Shown here: one piece after another, positions 49,272 to 56,776 of the stretch
How the letters are laid out: the number at the start of each line of letters is the position of its first letter
How positions within the stretch are numbered: the stretch's first letter is position 1
From: an uncultured Bacteroidia bacterium
Lineage (GTDB): Bacteria > Bacteroidota > Bacteroidia > Bacteroidales > F082
Assembly: GCA_902774295.1 (NCBI GenBank)
Contig: CACYHP010000007.1
Coordinates: 1-56,776, forward strand
DNA: 56,776 nt
Direction of reading: 5' to 3'
Made by a program: the position numbers and the translations under genes
The notes under the pieces: generated by a model
What the model was told of the DNA's origin: nothing
The model's input: the letters and a program-made list of their open reading frames with translations, nothing else
Database searches by the model: none

Positions 49272-51164
49272 ATGTTTCAAGATTTCAATTTAAACCCTGC
49301 AATCCTAAAAGCCATTGATGAATTAGGATTCAAGGAGCCTATGCCTATTCAGGCGGAGGTGTTGCCGGTGTTATTATCACAACGCACTGATTTAGTGGGA
49401 CTTGCGCAGACAGGAACAGGTAAGACCGCTGCTTTCGGATTGCCGCTTTTGCAGAATATCGACCCGAAAAACCGCAGCGTTCAAGCTCTTATTTTATGCC
49501 CGACACGTGAGCTTTGCATGCAGATCACCAAAGACCTGCTCAGCTATGCGAAATACATCCCTGAAATCATGATTGTGCCGGTGTACGGTGGCGCGAGCAT
49601 CGAACAGCAGTTCAAGAGCCTCGCCAAAAAACCGCAGATAATAGTGGCAACACCAGGTCGTCTGCAGGATATGATACGCCGCAACCGCATCGACTTCAGC
49701 AACGTGCAGTGGATGGTCCTCGACGAGGCCGACGAGATGCTCGACATGGGATTTCAGGAAGACGTTGACGCTATCTTGGAATATATGCCTGAACAGAAGA
49801 ACACGCTGCTGTTTTCAGCGACGATGCCTGCCGAGGTGGAGCAGATTCTCAACAAATACATGAAAGACCCTGTGCGCATCAGCATCGGTCAGAAGAACTC
49901 CGGCACCGCCAACGTGCGCCATAACTATTATATGATTAAGGCAAGCGACAGATATCTCGCATTGAAACGCCTAATCGATTATTACCCATCGATTTACGGT
50001 ATCGTCTTCTGCCGCACGAAACTTGAGACACAGGAAGTTGCCGACAACCTCATCCACGACGGATACAACGCCGCATCGCTGCATGGCGACCTCTCGCAGG
50101 CACAGCGCGACCTCGTGATGAACCATTTCCGCCAAGGTTTTACACAGATCCTGGTGGCTACCGACGTGGCTGCAAGAGGTCTGGATGTGACTAACCTCTC
50201 ACATATCATCAACTATAACCTCCCTGACGACATCGACACCTACGTGCACCGCAGCGGCAGAACAGGACGCGCCGACAAGACCGGCATCTGCATCAGCCTC
50301 GTGCATCAGAAGGAGAAACATAAAATCAAAGCCATAGAGAAACAGCTCGGACGCCCGATGGAACGCGAGCTCATCCCGACAGCACAGCAGGTGTGCGAGA
50401 AACAGCTGTTCCGCCATATCGACAACCTCGAGAAAGTCGACATCATGCGCGACGACATCGACGACTACCTGCCTGTGGTGTTCAAAAAACTCAGCTGGCT
50501 CACGCGCGAAGAACTGATAACACGAGTGGTTGCGCTGAACTTCAACCGCTTCCTCGATTATTACAAAGACGCTAAAGACCTTAATATTATTGAAGATAAT
50601 AAGGATAAAAAGGATAAGAAGGATAAAAAACAGCACGACGACTCACACATGGTGCGCCTCTTCTTCGGCATGGGCAAGCGCGACCATATCAAGCCTAACT
50701 CATTGATAGGCAGAATCAACGATGTGACAGGCACTAAAGACATCGAGATCGGCCATATCGACCTGATGGAGAACTTCTCATTCGTTGCCGTCGATGGCGA
50801 CAAAGCTCAATTTATCGTCGACTGCTTCGCCAACCCGAGCAAAAACACCGAAGGAATCCGCGTCGAAATCACTACCGGCGAGCCGAAATCAAAGGATAAA
50901 AACGTCATTTCGACCGGACATCGAACGAAGAGAGATGGTAGTGGAGAAATCTCCTCCAAAAAAGAACGCAAATCCCGCGACAGCTTCCACGAAGAACGCC
51001 GCCATCGCGACCGCGAAGAGGAAAAACACGAGCGAAGAAGCAGAGATAAGGATAAGAAAGATAAGAAGGATAAAAGAGATAAGAAGGATAAAAGAGATAA
51101 GAAAAAGCGCTCAAAAGAGAATGAACGCCCAGAAAGAAAATACGGTAAAAGAGTGAGATACTAA
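49272..51164 (+). CDS. DEAD-box RNA helicase with DbpA-type RNA-binding domain
   Basis: A 630-residue ATP-dependent RNA helicase. In order: Q motif (ELGFKEPMPIQAEVLP, ~19), Walker A AQTGTGKT (~47), PTRELCMQ, DEAD (~153), SAT (~185), and HRSGRTGRADKTG (~325). A Lys/Asp-rich linker (DKKDKKDKK, ~438) leads to a DbpA/CsdA-type RNA-binding domain (~448-535). Residues ~545-562 (NVISTGHRTKRDGSGEISS) are one arm of the GTCATTTCGA repeat; the rest is a charged tail of DKKDKRDKK repeats. I start at the ATG at 49272, since the -7 box TAATTTTG overlaps the upstream TTG. Confidence 0.95.
   Translation: MFQDFNLNPAILKAIDELGFKEPMPIQAEVLPVLLSQRTDLVGLAQTGTGKTAAFGLPLLQNIDPKNRSVQALILCPTRELCMQITKDLLSYAKYIPEIMIVPVYGGASIEQQFKSLAKKPQIIVATPGRLQDMIRRNRIDFSNVQWMVLDEADEMLDMGFQEDVDAILEYMPEQKNTLLFSATMPAEVEQILNKYMKDPVRISIGQKNSGTANVRHNYYMIKASDRYLALKRLIDYYPSIYGIVFCRTKLETQEVADNLIHDGYNAASLHGDLSQAQRDLVMNHFRQGFTQILVATDVAARGLDVTNLSHIINYNLPDDIDTYVHRSGRTGRADKTGICISLVHQKEKHKIKAIEKQLGRPMERELIPTAQQVCEKQLFRHIDNLEKVDIMRDDIDDYLPVVFKKLSWLTREELITRVVALNFNRFLDYYKDAKDLNIIEDNKDKKDKKDKKQHDDSHMVRLFFGMGKRDHIKPNSLIGRINDVTGTKDIEIGHIDLMENFSFVAVDGDKAQFIVDCFANPSKNTEGIRVEITTGEPKSKDKNVISTGHRTKRDGSGEISSKKERKSRDSFHEERRHRDREEEKHERRSRDKDKKDKKDKRDKKDKRDKKKRSKENERPERKYGKRVRY
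50904..50955. repeat. One arm of the GTCATTTCGA element inside the helicase gene
   Basis: The stretch gtcatttcgaccgg...gtagtggagaaatctcc is in frame and encodes VISTGHRTKRDGSGEIS between the RNA-binding domain and the charged tail. Confidence 0.75.
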
Positions 51165-51165
51165 A

Positions 51166-51879
51166 CTATTTCTTGAGATAGCTTTGTCTCTCCTCTTCCG
51201 AAAATTTCTCTATTGCATAACACAGCATAGTGCGAGGCATGGTCTTGTAACGTGTTGATAACCAGTCTTTGAGACGTCGCTCATCACGTTTTCCAGCCTC
51301 ACGAAGCAGCCAGCCCACAGCCTTCTGAAGAAGGTCGTGAAGCGGTTGCGGTTTCGCCAAAAAGATCTCAGCAATATTATAAGTGTCGTCAAGCTGCCCA
51401 TGACGCAGAAACTGCATGGTGCTCACCATCCCGATACGCTGCTCCCAGATGGTCTTTCCGTCGCGGGCGAGGTCGTATAAAAGCTCGCGGTCCTTGTCGA
51501 GGAGCCAGCTGCCAAGCAACTCGTAGCATGAAAGATCGACCAAGTCCCAGTTGTTAATATATTGAGTATTAGCAAGATAGAAGTCGACACATTGTTTTTG
51601 CATCTTAGCGTCTTTCTTCGCGTGTTTGAAAATCTGCACGAGGGTAAGCAGTGCCGCAAGGCGCATCTCGTGATATTCGGAGGTGACGCATTCCTTTAAG
51701 TCGTCAAATGTCGTCACGCTCCAGCATTCCTTCACCGCCTCTCTTATCGTCGGCACCTTGATTCCCAAGAACTTGTCGCCTTCGCCATAGCCGCCCTTGC
51801 CAGTCTTAAAGAAACGCGACAACCCCGGCACTAAGTCGGGGTTCTGATGAGATAATATTTTTGAATATAGTGTATTCAT
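51166..51879 (-). CDS. AlkD-like DNA alkylation repair protein
   Basis: A 237-residue HEAT-repeat protein of the DNA alkylation repair enzyme family (AlkC/AlkD-type glycosylases acting on alkylated purines). Features are GEGDKFLGIKVPTIRE (~36), YHEMRLAALLTLV, NNWDLVDLSC (~115) with the family's W-D, RDGKTIWEQRIGMVSTM and AVGWLLREAGK. The end is 2 bp from the stop of the convergent helicase gene. A GAGACG palindrome lies 11 bp before its start. Confidence 0.9.
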   Translation of the reverse strand: MNTLYSKILSHQNPDLVPGLSRFFKTGKGGYGEGDKFLGIKVPTIREAVKECWSVTTFDDLKECVTSEYHEMRLAALLTLVQIFKHAKKDAKMQKQCVDFYLANTQYINNWDLVDLSCYELLGSWLLDKDRELLYDLARDGKTIWEQRIGMVSTMQFLRHGQLDDTYNIAEIFLAKPQPLHDLLQKAVGWLLREAGKRDERRLKDWLSTRYKTMPRTMLCYAIEKFSEEERQSYLKK

Positions 51880-51889
51880 ATTTCAAAAA

Positions 51890-51914
51890 GAGACGGACGA
51901 CCGTCCGTCTCTAC
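51890..51914. repeat. GAGACG-CGTCTC palindrome
   Basis: gagacggacgaccgtccgtctctac is a near-perfect palindrome between alkD-like and purC. Heptamer-like ctttaaac repeats follow (51917-51962). Family members are at 2657-2682 and inside phoH. Confidence 0.8.
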
Positions 51915-51962
51915 TATAAACTTTAAACTTTTAAACTACTCTAAACTCTACACTTTAAACTC

Positions 51963-52907
51963 TCAACTATTAAGCCATTTCTTGACGTTATTCTCAATTC
52001 TCGCCTTAATATCCTCAGTATCCGCAGCCTTCTGGAACTTCTTCCCTGTCACCTTCTCATACAATTCGATGTATCTGTCGGAAATGCCGGCAACGATAGC
52101 TGGCGTCATCTCAGGAACCTTCTGTCCTTCCTTGCCCTGGAAGCCGTTCGCCATCAGCCACTCGCGGACAAACTCCTTCGAGAGCTGCTTCACCGGCTCG
52201 CCTTTCTTGAAGCATTCCTCGTACTGGTCGGCAATGAAATAACGCGATGAGTCCGGGGTGTGAATCTCGTCCATGAGGTAAATCTGGTCGCCAATCTTGC
52301 CAAACTCGTACTTGGTGTCAACCAAAATCAGGCCGTGTTTTGCAGCGACTTCAGTACCTCTTTGGAACAGCTTACGTGTGATGACCTCTATCTTCTCATA
52401 GTCTTCCTTGCTGATAAGTCCTTGACGGATAATCTCTTCCTTCGAGATGTCCTCGTCGTGACCTTCCTCTGCCTTCGTCGTCGGGGTGATGATAGGCTCG
52501 GCGAATTTCTGGTGTTCCTTCATGCCGTCAGGGATGTTCACTCCGCAGATGGTGTGCTGACCGCTTTTGTAGGTGCGCCATGAGCTTCCTGTGAGATAGC
52601 CGCGGATAATCATCTCCACCGGAAATGGCTTGCAGAGCTTGCCCACTGTTACCATCGGGTCGGGTGTTGCGATCTTCCAGTTCGGCACGATGTCGGTGGT
52701 CATATCCAAAAACTCAGCTGCTATCTGATTGAGAATCTGACCTTTATACGGAATACCTTCCGGCAAAATGACGTCAAACGCCGAGATACGGTCGGTAGCG
52801 ACCATCACCAGGTATTTGTCATCGATGAAATAAACGTCACGGACCTTGCCGTGATAGACCTTTGTCTGACCTTTGAAATTGAAATCGGTTCTTGTTAAAG
52901 CTTTCAT
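51963..52907 (-). CDS. purC: Phosphoribosylaminoimidazole-succinocarboxamide synthase
   Basis: A 314-residue purine synthesis enzyme (SAICAR synthetase). Typical are [18 protein letters not shown] (~15), [19 protein letters not shown] (~38), [19 protein letters not shown] (~97), [20 protein letters not shown] (~205) and DSSRYF. The length is that of the long form usual in Bacteroidota. A GAGCC-GGCGACC leader repeat ends about 30 bp before the ATG. Purine genes are split here: a PurF-like gene is 2 kb away and no others are present. Confidence 0.96.
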   Translation of the reverse strand: MKALTRTDFNFKGQTKVYHGKVRDVYFIDDKYLVMVATDRISAFDVILPEGIPYKGQILNQIAAEFLDMTTDIVPNWKIATPDPMVTVGKLCKPFPVEMIIRGYLTGSSWRTYKSGQHTICGVNIPDGMKEHQKFAEPIITPTTKAEEGHDEDISKEEIIRQGLISKEDYEKIEVITRKLFQRGTEVAAKHGLILVDTKYEFGKIGDQIYLMDEIHTPDSSRYFIADQYEECFKKGEPVKQLSKEFVREWLMANGFQGKEGQKVPEMTPAIVAGISDRYIELYEKVTGKKFQKAADTEDIKARIENNVKKWLNS

Positions 52908-52937
52908 TATATTTAATGTTTAATACTTTTCTTTTAT

Positions 52938-53000
52938 TGGTCGCCTGCGGCTCAAAATCTTAAAAAAATCTATTTAAAAATCTTCAAAAATCTTCTTCCA
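52938..53000 (-). repeat. GAGCC-GGCGACC leader repeat before purC
   Basis: On the minus strand: aaatagatttttttaagattttgagccgcaggcgacc, followed by ~30 bases to the purC ATG. It matches the copies before gldH and the PAP2 gene, in the same orientation to its downstream gene. It also separates purC from phoH. Confidence 0.75.
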
Positions 53001-53042
53001 CATTTTTTCGTAGAATAGTTTTTTCGATTTTTTTATTAGATT

Positions 53043-54068
53043 TTATTCAGATTTCTGCCCTAAGGGCATCCCATCTGGAGACGGATTGTTATCCGTCTCT
53101 ATAACGGAATCTTCATCATTATCGTGATAAAACTTCTTATAAGCATTAACGATATCTGTCACCAGTTTATGGCGAACCACGTCTTTTTCGTCCAGGAATA
53201 TGAATTCTATGCCTTTCACGTCGCCAAGGATATCGACAGCCTGCGGCAGTCCCGACGGCTGGTTCTTTGGCAGGTCGATCTGCGTCACATCGCCAGTGAT
53301 GACGAACTTAGCGTCGCGTCCCATGCGTGTGAGAAACATCTTGAGCTGGGCTCGCGTCGCGTTCTGTGCCTCATCCAGGATGACAAAAGCATGGTCAAGC
53401 GTACGGCCTCTCATGAATGCCAGCGGCGCAATCTCAATGGTGCCGTCCTCCATATATGCCTGTAACTTCGCCTGCGGCAGCATGTCGCGCAAAGCGTCAT
53501 ACAACGGCTGCAGATACGGGTCGAGCTTCTCCTTCAAGTCGCCAGGCAGGAATCCGAGGTTCTCTCCCGCCTCCACCGCCGGACGCGTCAAGATGATACG
53601 GCGCACCTCACGGTTTTTCAACGCACGCACCGCCAACGCCACCGCGGTATATGTCTTTCCGGTACCAGCCGGACCGATGGCAAAAACCATGTCTTTCTTG
53701 CCGACAGCATCCACCATCTTCTTCTGGTTGACCGTTATCGCCTTGATTTGCAGGCCATTACGACCATATACCAGCACGTCGCTGTCGTTCATGCTCTGCA
53801 CGTAAGCCGTCTGCCCGTTAGAGACCATCATATCCTCAATCACCTGCGGATTGATGCTTCCAAAACGCTCCAGATGGTTCACCAGCATGTTGAGACGGTC
53901 GAGGAAATAATTCACCTCGTCATCCCCACCAATCACCTTCACGAAATCGCCGCGCGCAATGATCTTCAGCTTTGGAAACAAGTTCTTAATTATCGTAAGA
54001 TGTTGATCCTTAGCACCATACAAATCACTCGGGTTGACATTTTCTATCTGGACAATCTGCTCAGCCAT
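53043..54068 (-). CDS. phoH: PhoH-family ATPase/RNA helicase
   Basis: A 341-residue PhoH-like (YbeZ) protein, a KH-like amino-terminal domain (1-110) followed by a P-loop domain. Walker A is GPAGTGKTYTA (~133), Walker B AFVILDEAQNA (~232), with RPAVEAGENLGFLPGDLKEK, DRMLPQAKLQ and the TGDVTQIDLP motif (~262). The family acts with YbeY on RNA and ribosomes. The last ~15 residues before the stop (SVIETDNNPSPDGMP) are encoded by a GAGACG palindrome. The -7 box TATATTTG is at 54107-54114. Confidence 0.93.
   Translation of the reverse strand: MAEQIVQIENVNPSDLYGAKDQHLTIIKNLFPKLKIIARGDFVKVIGGDDEVNYFLDRLNMLVNHLERFGSINPQVIEDMMVSNGQTAYVQSMNDSDVLVYGRNGLQIKAITVNQKKMVDAVGKKDMVFAIGPAGTGKTYTAVALAVRALKNREVRRIILTRPAVEAGENLGFLPGDLKEKLDPYLQPLYDALRDMLPQAKLQAYMEDGTIEIAPLAFMRGRTLDHAFVILDEAQNATRAQLKMFLTRMGRDAKFVITGDVTQIDLPKNQPSGLPQAVDILGDVKGIEFIFLDEKDVVRHKLVTDIVNAYKKFYHDNDEDSVIETDNNPSPDGMPLGQKSE
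53078..53100. repeat. GAGACG-CGTCTC palindrome inside the 3' end of phoH
   Basis: gagacggattgttatccgtctc is perfect over 8-bp arms and encodes part of ETDNNPSP. It is in frame and adds or rewrites the carboxy-terminal tail after the conserved domain. Confidence 0.7.
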
Positions 54069-54106
54069 CTATTTTTTAACTAATTTTTTACCATTTTTTT
54101 GATATG

Positions 54107-54181
54107 CAAATATATAAAATAAAAATTGTTCATAACTTTTTTATTTCAATAAAAATTTTTCATTATAAAAATGTATTTTTG
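54107..54181. promoter_or_regulatory. Divergent promoters of phoH and the SAM hydrolase gene
   Basis: TATATTTG on the minus strand at 54107-54114 and TATTTTTG on the plus strand at 54174-54181. The plus box excludes the longer open frame that begins at 54171. Confidence 0.6.
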
Positions 54182-54221
54182 CATTTGGGAATTGAGCGTT
54201 AAAACGGAAACGGCAAAAACA

Positions 54222-54995
54222 ATGGCAATCATAACACTTACAAGCGATTGGGGACTGTCCGACTATTACGTCGCGGCGGTGAAAGGCACCATTTTGTCGG
54301 CAATTCCAGATGCCACCATTGTCGATATCACCCACAATATCGAGCCGTGGGATATCGCCTCAGCGGCGTTTATCATCCGCAACTGCTACCAAAACTTCCC
54401 GGAAGGCACCATCCACATCATCGCGGTGGAGACGGAGGAATCGTCCGACAAGCCGCATATCGCGCTGAAAGCCAACGGACATTATTTCATCGGCACCGAC
54501 AATGATATCTTCTCGCTCATAATCGGCGACTCGCCTTACGAAGCCGTCATCATCGACGTGATTCAGGACACCGACTATTTCACCTTCACAACCCGCGACC
54601 GCTTTGTTAAAGTCGCAGCAATGATTGCCAAAGGCGTGCCATTCAGCGAGATCGGCGGCCCTTATCCTGAGATCAGAAAATGCATCACCTTCCAGCCTAC
54701 CATCGACGCCAACTCCATCCACGGAATTATCACCTTCGTCGATTCTTATGAAAACGTGGTGTCGAACATCACCAAAGAACTGTTCGAAAAAATTAGAAAC
54801 GGCAGGGCTTTCGAGATTAGAGCCGGGAAATATATCATCGACAAGATCTGCCGCAGCTACACCGAAGTGATGATGCCAGACATCGTGGCACTCTTCGGCA
54901 CACACGGTTTCCTCGAGATAGCAATAAATCACGGGAAAGCCGCATCATTGCTCGGACTCTCCCGTGATTCTTCAGTCGATATTATCTTCAAATAA
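54222..54995 (+). CDS. SAM hydroxide adenosyltransferase (DUF62 / chlorinase-fluorinase fold)
   Basis: A 257-residue protein of the S-adenosyl-L-methionine hydrolase family, which cleaves SAM to adenosine and methionine. The start MAIITLTSDWGLSDYYVAAV contains the substrate Asp, followed by DITHNIEPWDIASAAFIIRN (~35), GTDNDIFSL and FVDSYENVVSNI (~185). A fluorinase role is unlikely; most members are hydrolases. I start at the ATG at 54222, after the promoter. It converges on the PurF-like gene with 2 bp between stops. Confidence 0.93.
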   Translation: MAIITLTSDWGLSDYYVAAVKGTILSAIPDATIVDITHNIEPWDIASAAFIIRNCYQNFPEGTIHIIAVETEESSDKPHIALKANGHYFIGTDNDIFSLIIGDSPYEAVIIDVIQDTDYFTFTTRDRFVKVAAMIAKGVPFSEIGGPYPEIRKCITFQPTIDANSIHGIITFVDSYENVVSNITKELFEKIRNGRAFEIRAGKYIIDKICRSYTEVMMPDIVALFGTHGFLEIAINHGKAASLLGLSRDSSVDIIFK

Positions 54996-54997
54996 TA

Positions 54998-56407
54998 TTA
55001 TTTGTCACCGTACGACGAACCGTCGAAGCAGTGTGTGCATTGCTGACATTTCGGCAAACCGACAGCATTGCAGATATTCTCCAATGTGTTGAATTTCAAT
55101 GTGTCGACACCGATATGCTTACGCAGAAGCTCAACGAGGTTAGCATATTGCTTTGTTGAAGCGTCGCTGTAAAGCTCCAGGTTCTTGGTACTGTCGCCTT
55201 CAAGCTCTTGGATGCAACGGCGTGTGATGAGCTCGAGCTCGTTCTTCGAAGCGCTGAAGTTCAAGAAGTTGCAACCGTAAAGCAATGGAGGGCAGCTGAT
55301 TCTGATGTGCACCTCTTTCGCACCGTAGTCGTAAAGCATCTTCACGTTGTCGCGAAGCTGTGTGCCACGGACGATACTGTCGTCGCAGAAAATGACACGT
55401 TTGTCTTTCAGAAGAGCGTGGTTCGGGATGAGTTTCATCTTTGCCACATGTTCACGCTGTGACTGGTTGACAGGCATGAAGCTGCGCGACCATGTTGGGG
55501 TGTACTTCACAACGCTGCGCACGTATGGGATACCTGTTGCGTGTGAGTATCCGATAGCCATTCCGATACCTGAATCCGGGATAGGAGCCACATAATCAGC
55601 CTCCACATCGTCCATCTTACCCATAGCGTAACCGCCACGATAACGCATCTCCTCCACGTTGATGCCTTCGTAGTCAGTTGCAGGGAAGCCGTAATAAATC
55701 CACAGGAACGAGCAGATCTGCATCTTGTCGTTAGGTGTCTTCAGCTGGTTCACGCCGTTTGCAGTAACTCTCACAATCTCGCCTGGACCGACAAAACGTT
55801 CTGTCGAATAGTCGAGGTTGATGTAGCTGTGACTTTCTGATGCCAGCACGTAGCCATTCTCATTCTTACCAATGACGATAGGTGTTCTGCCATACAGGTC
55901 GCGAGCTGCGATGATGCCGTCGTTGGTGAGGATGAGCATCGAGACAGAACCTTTCACTTTGCTGTAAACATTCTGAATGCCGTCGACAAAGTCCTTGCCC
56001 TGAGTGATGAGCAATGCCACAAGCTCAGTAGGATTGGTGTCACCATGACTCAACTCAGCGAAGTGCTGTTTGTTGTCCAAACACTCCTTCTCAAGCTCTC
56101 TCAGGTTGGTGATTTTTGCCACCGTGACGATAGCGAACTTGCCGAGATGTGAGTTCACCACGATAGGCTGTGCGTCGGTGTCGCTGATGATGCCGATACC
56201 GCTGTTACCTGTGAACTTAGGAAGGTCTTCTTCAAATTTTGTTCTGAAATAAGAGCCTTTGAGACTGTGGATGTCACGGTGAAAGGTTTCGCCGTCGAAT
56301 GTGCAGATACCGCCTGCCGAAGTACCTAGATGTGAATGATAATCAATGCCATAGAAAAGGTCTGTGATACATGGCCTTTTTGATACGATTCCGAAAAATC
56401 CGCTCAT
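54998..56407 (-). CDS. PurF-like amidophosphoribosyltransferase homologue lacking the catalytic cysteine
   Basis: A 469-residue protein with a class II glutamine amidotransferase domain (1-~230) and a PRPP-binding domain. The start reads MSGFFGIVSK where active PurF has Met-Cys-Gly: Cys2 is replaced by Ser. The PRPP motif VIFCDDSIVRGTQ (~340) is intact, and FLWIYYGFPATDYEG and PDSGIGMAIGYSHATGIPY match the family. A C-terminal CQQCTHC cluster could bind metal. Close Bacteroidota homologues also lack the cysteine, so this may be a separate clade using free ammonia or with a regulatory role. A palindrome lies in its leader. Confidence 0.85.
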   Translation of the reverse strand: MSGFFGIVSKRPCITDLFYGIDYHSHLGTSAGGICTFDGETFHRDIHSLKGSYFRTKFEEDLPKFTGNSGIGIISDTDAQPIVVNSHLGKFAIVTVAKITNLRELEKECLDNKQHFAELSHGDTNPTELVALLITQGKDFVDGIQNVYSKVKGSVSMLILTNDGIIAARDLYGRTPIVIGKNENGYVLASESHSYINLDYSTERFVGPGEIVRVTANGVNQLKTPNDKMQICSFLWIYYGFPATDYEGINVEEMRYRGGYAMGKMDDVEADYVAPIPDSGIGMAIGYSHATGIPYVRSVVKYTPTWSRSFMPVNQSQREHVAKMKLIPNHALLKDKRVIFCDDSIVRGTQLRDNVKMLYDYGAKEVHIRISCPPLLYGCNFLNFSASKNELELITRRCIQELEGDSTKNLELYSDASTKQYANLVELLRKHIGVDTLKFNTLENICNAVGLPKCQQCTHCFDGSSYGDK

Positions 56408-56412
56408 TTTGT

Positions 56413-56443
56413 CCTTAATTTTGAAAATTAAGGCGCAAAGATA
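56413..56443 (-). promoter_or_regulatory. Promoter and leader palindrome of the PurF-like gene
   Basis: The -7 box TATCTTTG is at 56436-56443 on the minus strand. The perfect palindrome CCTTAATTTT-g-AAAATTAAGG (56413-56433) fills the leader, ending 6 bp before the ATG. A repressor bound there, or the hairpin itself, would control the gene. Confidence 0.6.
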
Positions 56444-56461
56444 CTAAAAATATTTTTTCCG

Positions 56462-56725
56462 TTATATATTATTTTTTATCTTTTTTTTTCGCAAAAAATA
56501 TCCCGCTCCCAACACCGTTAGAATTAAAAGGCCATCGCCAAGAGGTGTGTCGTATGCGTTAACATCATTAATTATATTACCTACAACAAATGGAGGAATC
56601 CATGGCATGTCACTCAATGCCGAACGGTATGGCTCATTCCAGTCAGATACAATATTATCTGTCTGTGCGCTCGCACCGACACTCAAAACTATTGCAAATA
56701 TAACCGATAATATAATCTTTCTCAT
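56462..56725 (-). CDS. Small exported protein with PLGDGL C-terminal membrane tail
   Basis: An 87-residue third member of the family at 19540 and 24239. Signal peptide at 1-20 (ending GASAQ), a D-W segment (NIVSDWNEPYRS), and the tail PLGDGLLILTVLGAGYF with basic end KKKIKNNI. It begins 23 bp after the stop of the T9SS gene that enters from the right edge, so the module order is the same as in the other two cases. Confidence 0.8.
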   Translation of the reverse strand: MRKIILSVIFAIVLSVGASAQTDNIVSDWNEPYRSALSDMPWIPPFVVGNIINDVNAYDTPLGDGLLILTVLGAGYFLRKKKIKNNI

Positions 56726-56748
56726 CTCTTTTATCTTTTATCTGATAT

Positions 56749-56776
56749 CTATCTGACGACCATCTTCTGTGTCAAT
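56749..56776 (-). CDS. Carboxy-terminal end of a T9SS protein (continues past right edge)
   Basis: On the minus strand the last codons read LTQKMVVR followed by TAG at 56749-56751. This matches the endings KTQKIVVR of the two giant T9SS proteins. Only nine codons are visible, so the assignment relies on this match and on the small PLGDGL gene that follows. Confidence 0.6.

Noticed and set aside
54222..54995. Fluorinase or chlorinase
   Set aside because: The protein has the DUF62 fold, but most members without the fluorinase-specific loop hydrolyse SAM; nothing supports halide use.

Overview
The window is chromosomal DNA from a Bacteroidota bacterium, most likely an uncultured member of the Bacteroidales. 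The evidence is consistent across the window: many genes are preceded by the phylum's -7 box TAnnTTTG (often TATCTTTG or TATTTTTG) and few by a Shine-Dalgarno sequence; large secreted proteins end in type IX secretion (T9SS) sorting domains; gldH lies beside a PSP1/RicT-like gene and a class A PBP; and there is a two-subunit methylmalonyl-CoA mutase. No rRNA, tRNA, CRISPR array, transposase or phage structural gene was recognised. No replication or conjugation genes are present.

Layout. 1-5350: a secreted GLUG/beta-helix surface protein (cut by the left edge), a lipocalin-like lipoprotein, a membrane protein and a membrane-anchored AraC-type regulator; two promoters in this block share a near-identical upstream region with 21-bp tandem direct repeats. 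5387-13054: gpmA-tatD-tcdA on the plus strand, converging on mutA-mutB-rnhA and a zinc-ribbon protein. 13087-19948: a small exported protein, an ORF6N protein with a 33-bp palindrome in its gene, and a 1564-residue T9SS protein followed by a small protein with a PLGSGL tail. 19949-24232: an EamA transporter, a COG0523 metallochaperone GTPase, then an accessory stretch of toxin-like small genes separated by three copies of a hairpin repeat. 24239-29110: a second T9SS protein/PLGSGL pair, a hypothetical gene and a 688-bp gene-free stretch with a candidate structured RNA. 29111-36629: MATE transporter, RicT-like protein, gldH, PBP1A, obg and a PAP2 phosphatase. 36697-43824: an HsdR_N protein, an AAA/DUF4143 ATPase, a membrane-bound HTH regulator and a run of secreted or lipoprotein genes. 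43940-56443: rocD, yicC, nadD, an orphan response regulator, a serine hydrolase, a DEAD helicase, an AlkD-like protein, purC, phoH, a SAM hydrolase and a PurF-like protein without its catalytic cysteine. 56462-56776: a third PLGSGL gene next to the last codons of a third T9SS protein.

Most housekeeping genes are ordinary. The unusual content is of four kinds: (1) a two-gene module of giant T9SS protein plus small PLGSGL-tailed protein, seen three times; (2) several families of short palindromic or heptameric repeats, some of which are translated in frame inside tatD, a COG0523 gene, a DEAD helicase and the 3' end of phoH; (3) a repeat-bounded cluster of toxin-like genes with a candidate antisense RNA; (4) a membrane AraC-type regulator beside duplicated promoters carrying AraC-sized direct repeats.
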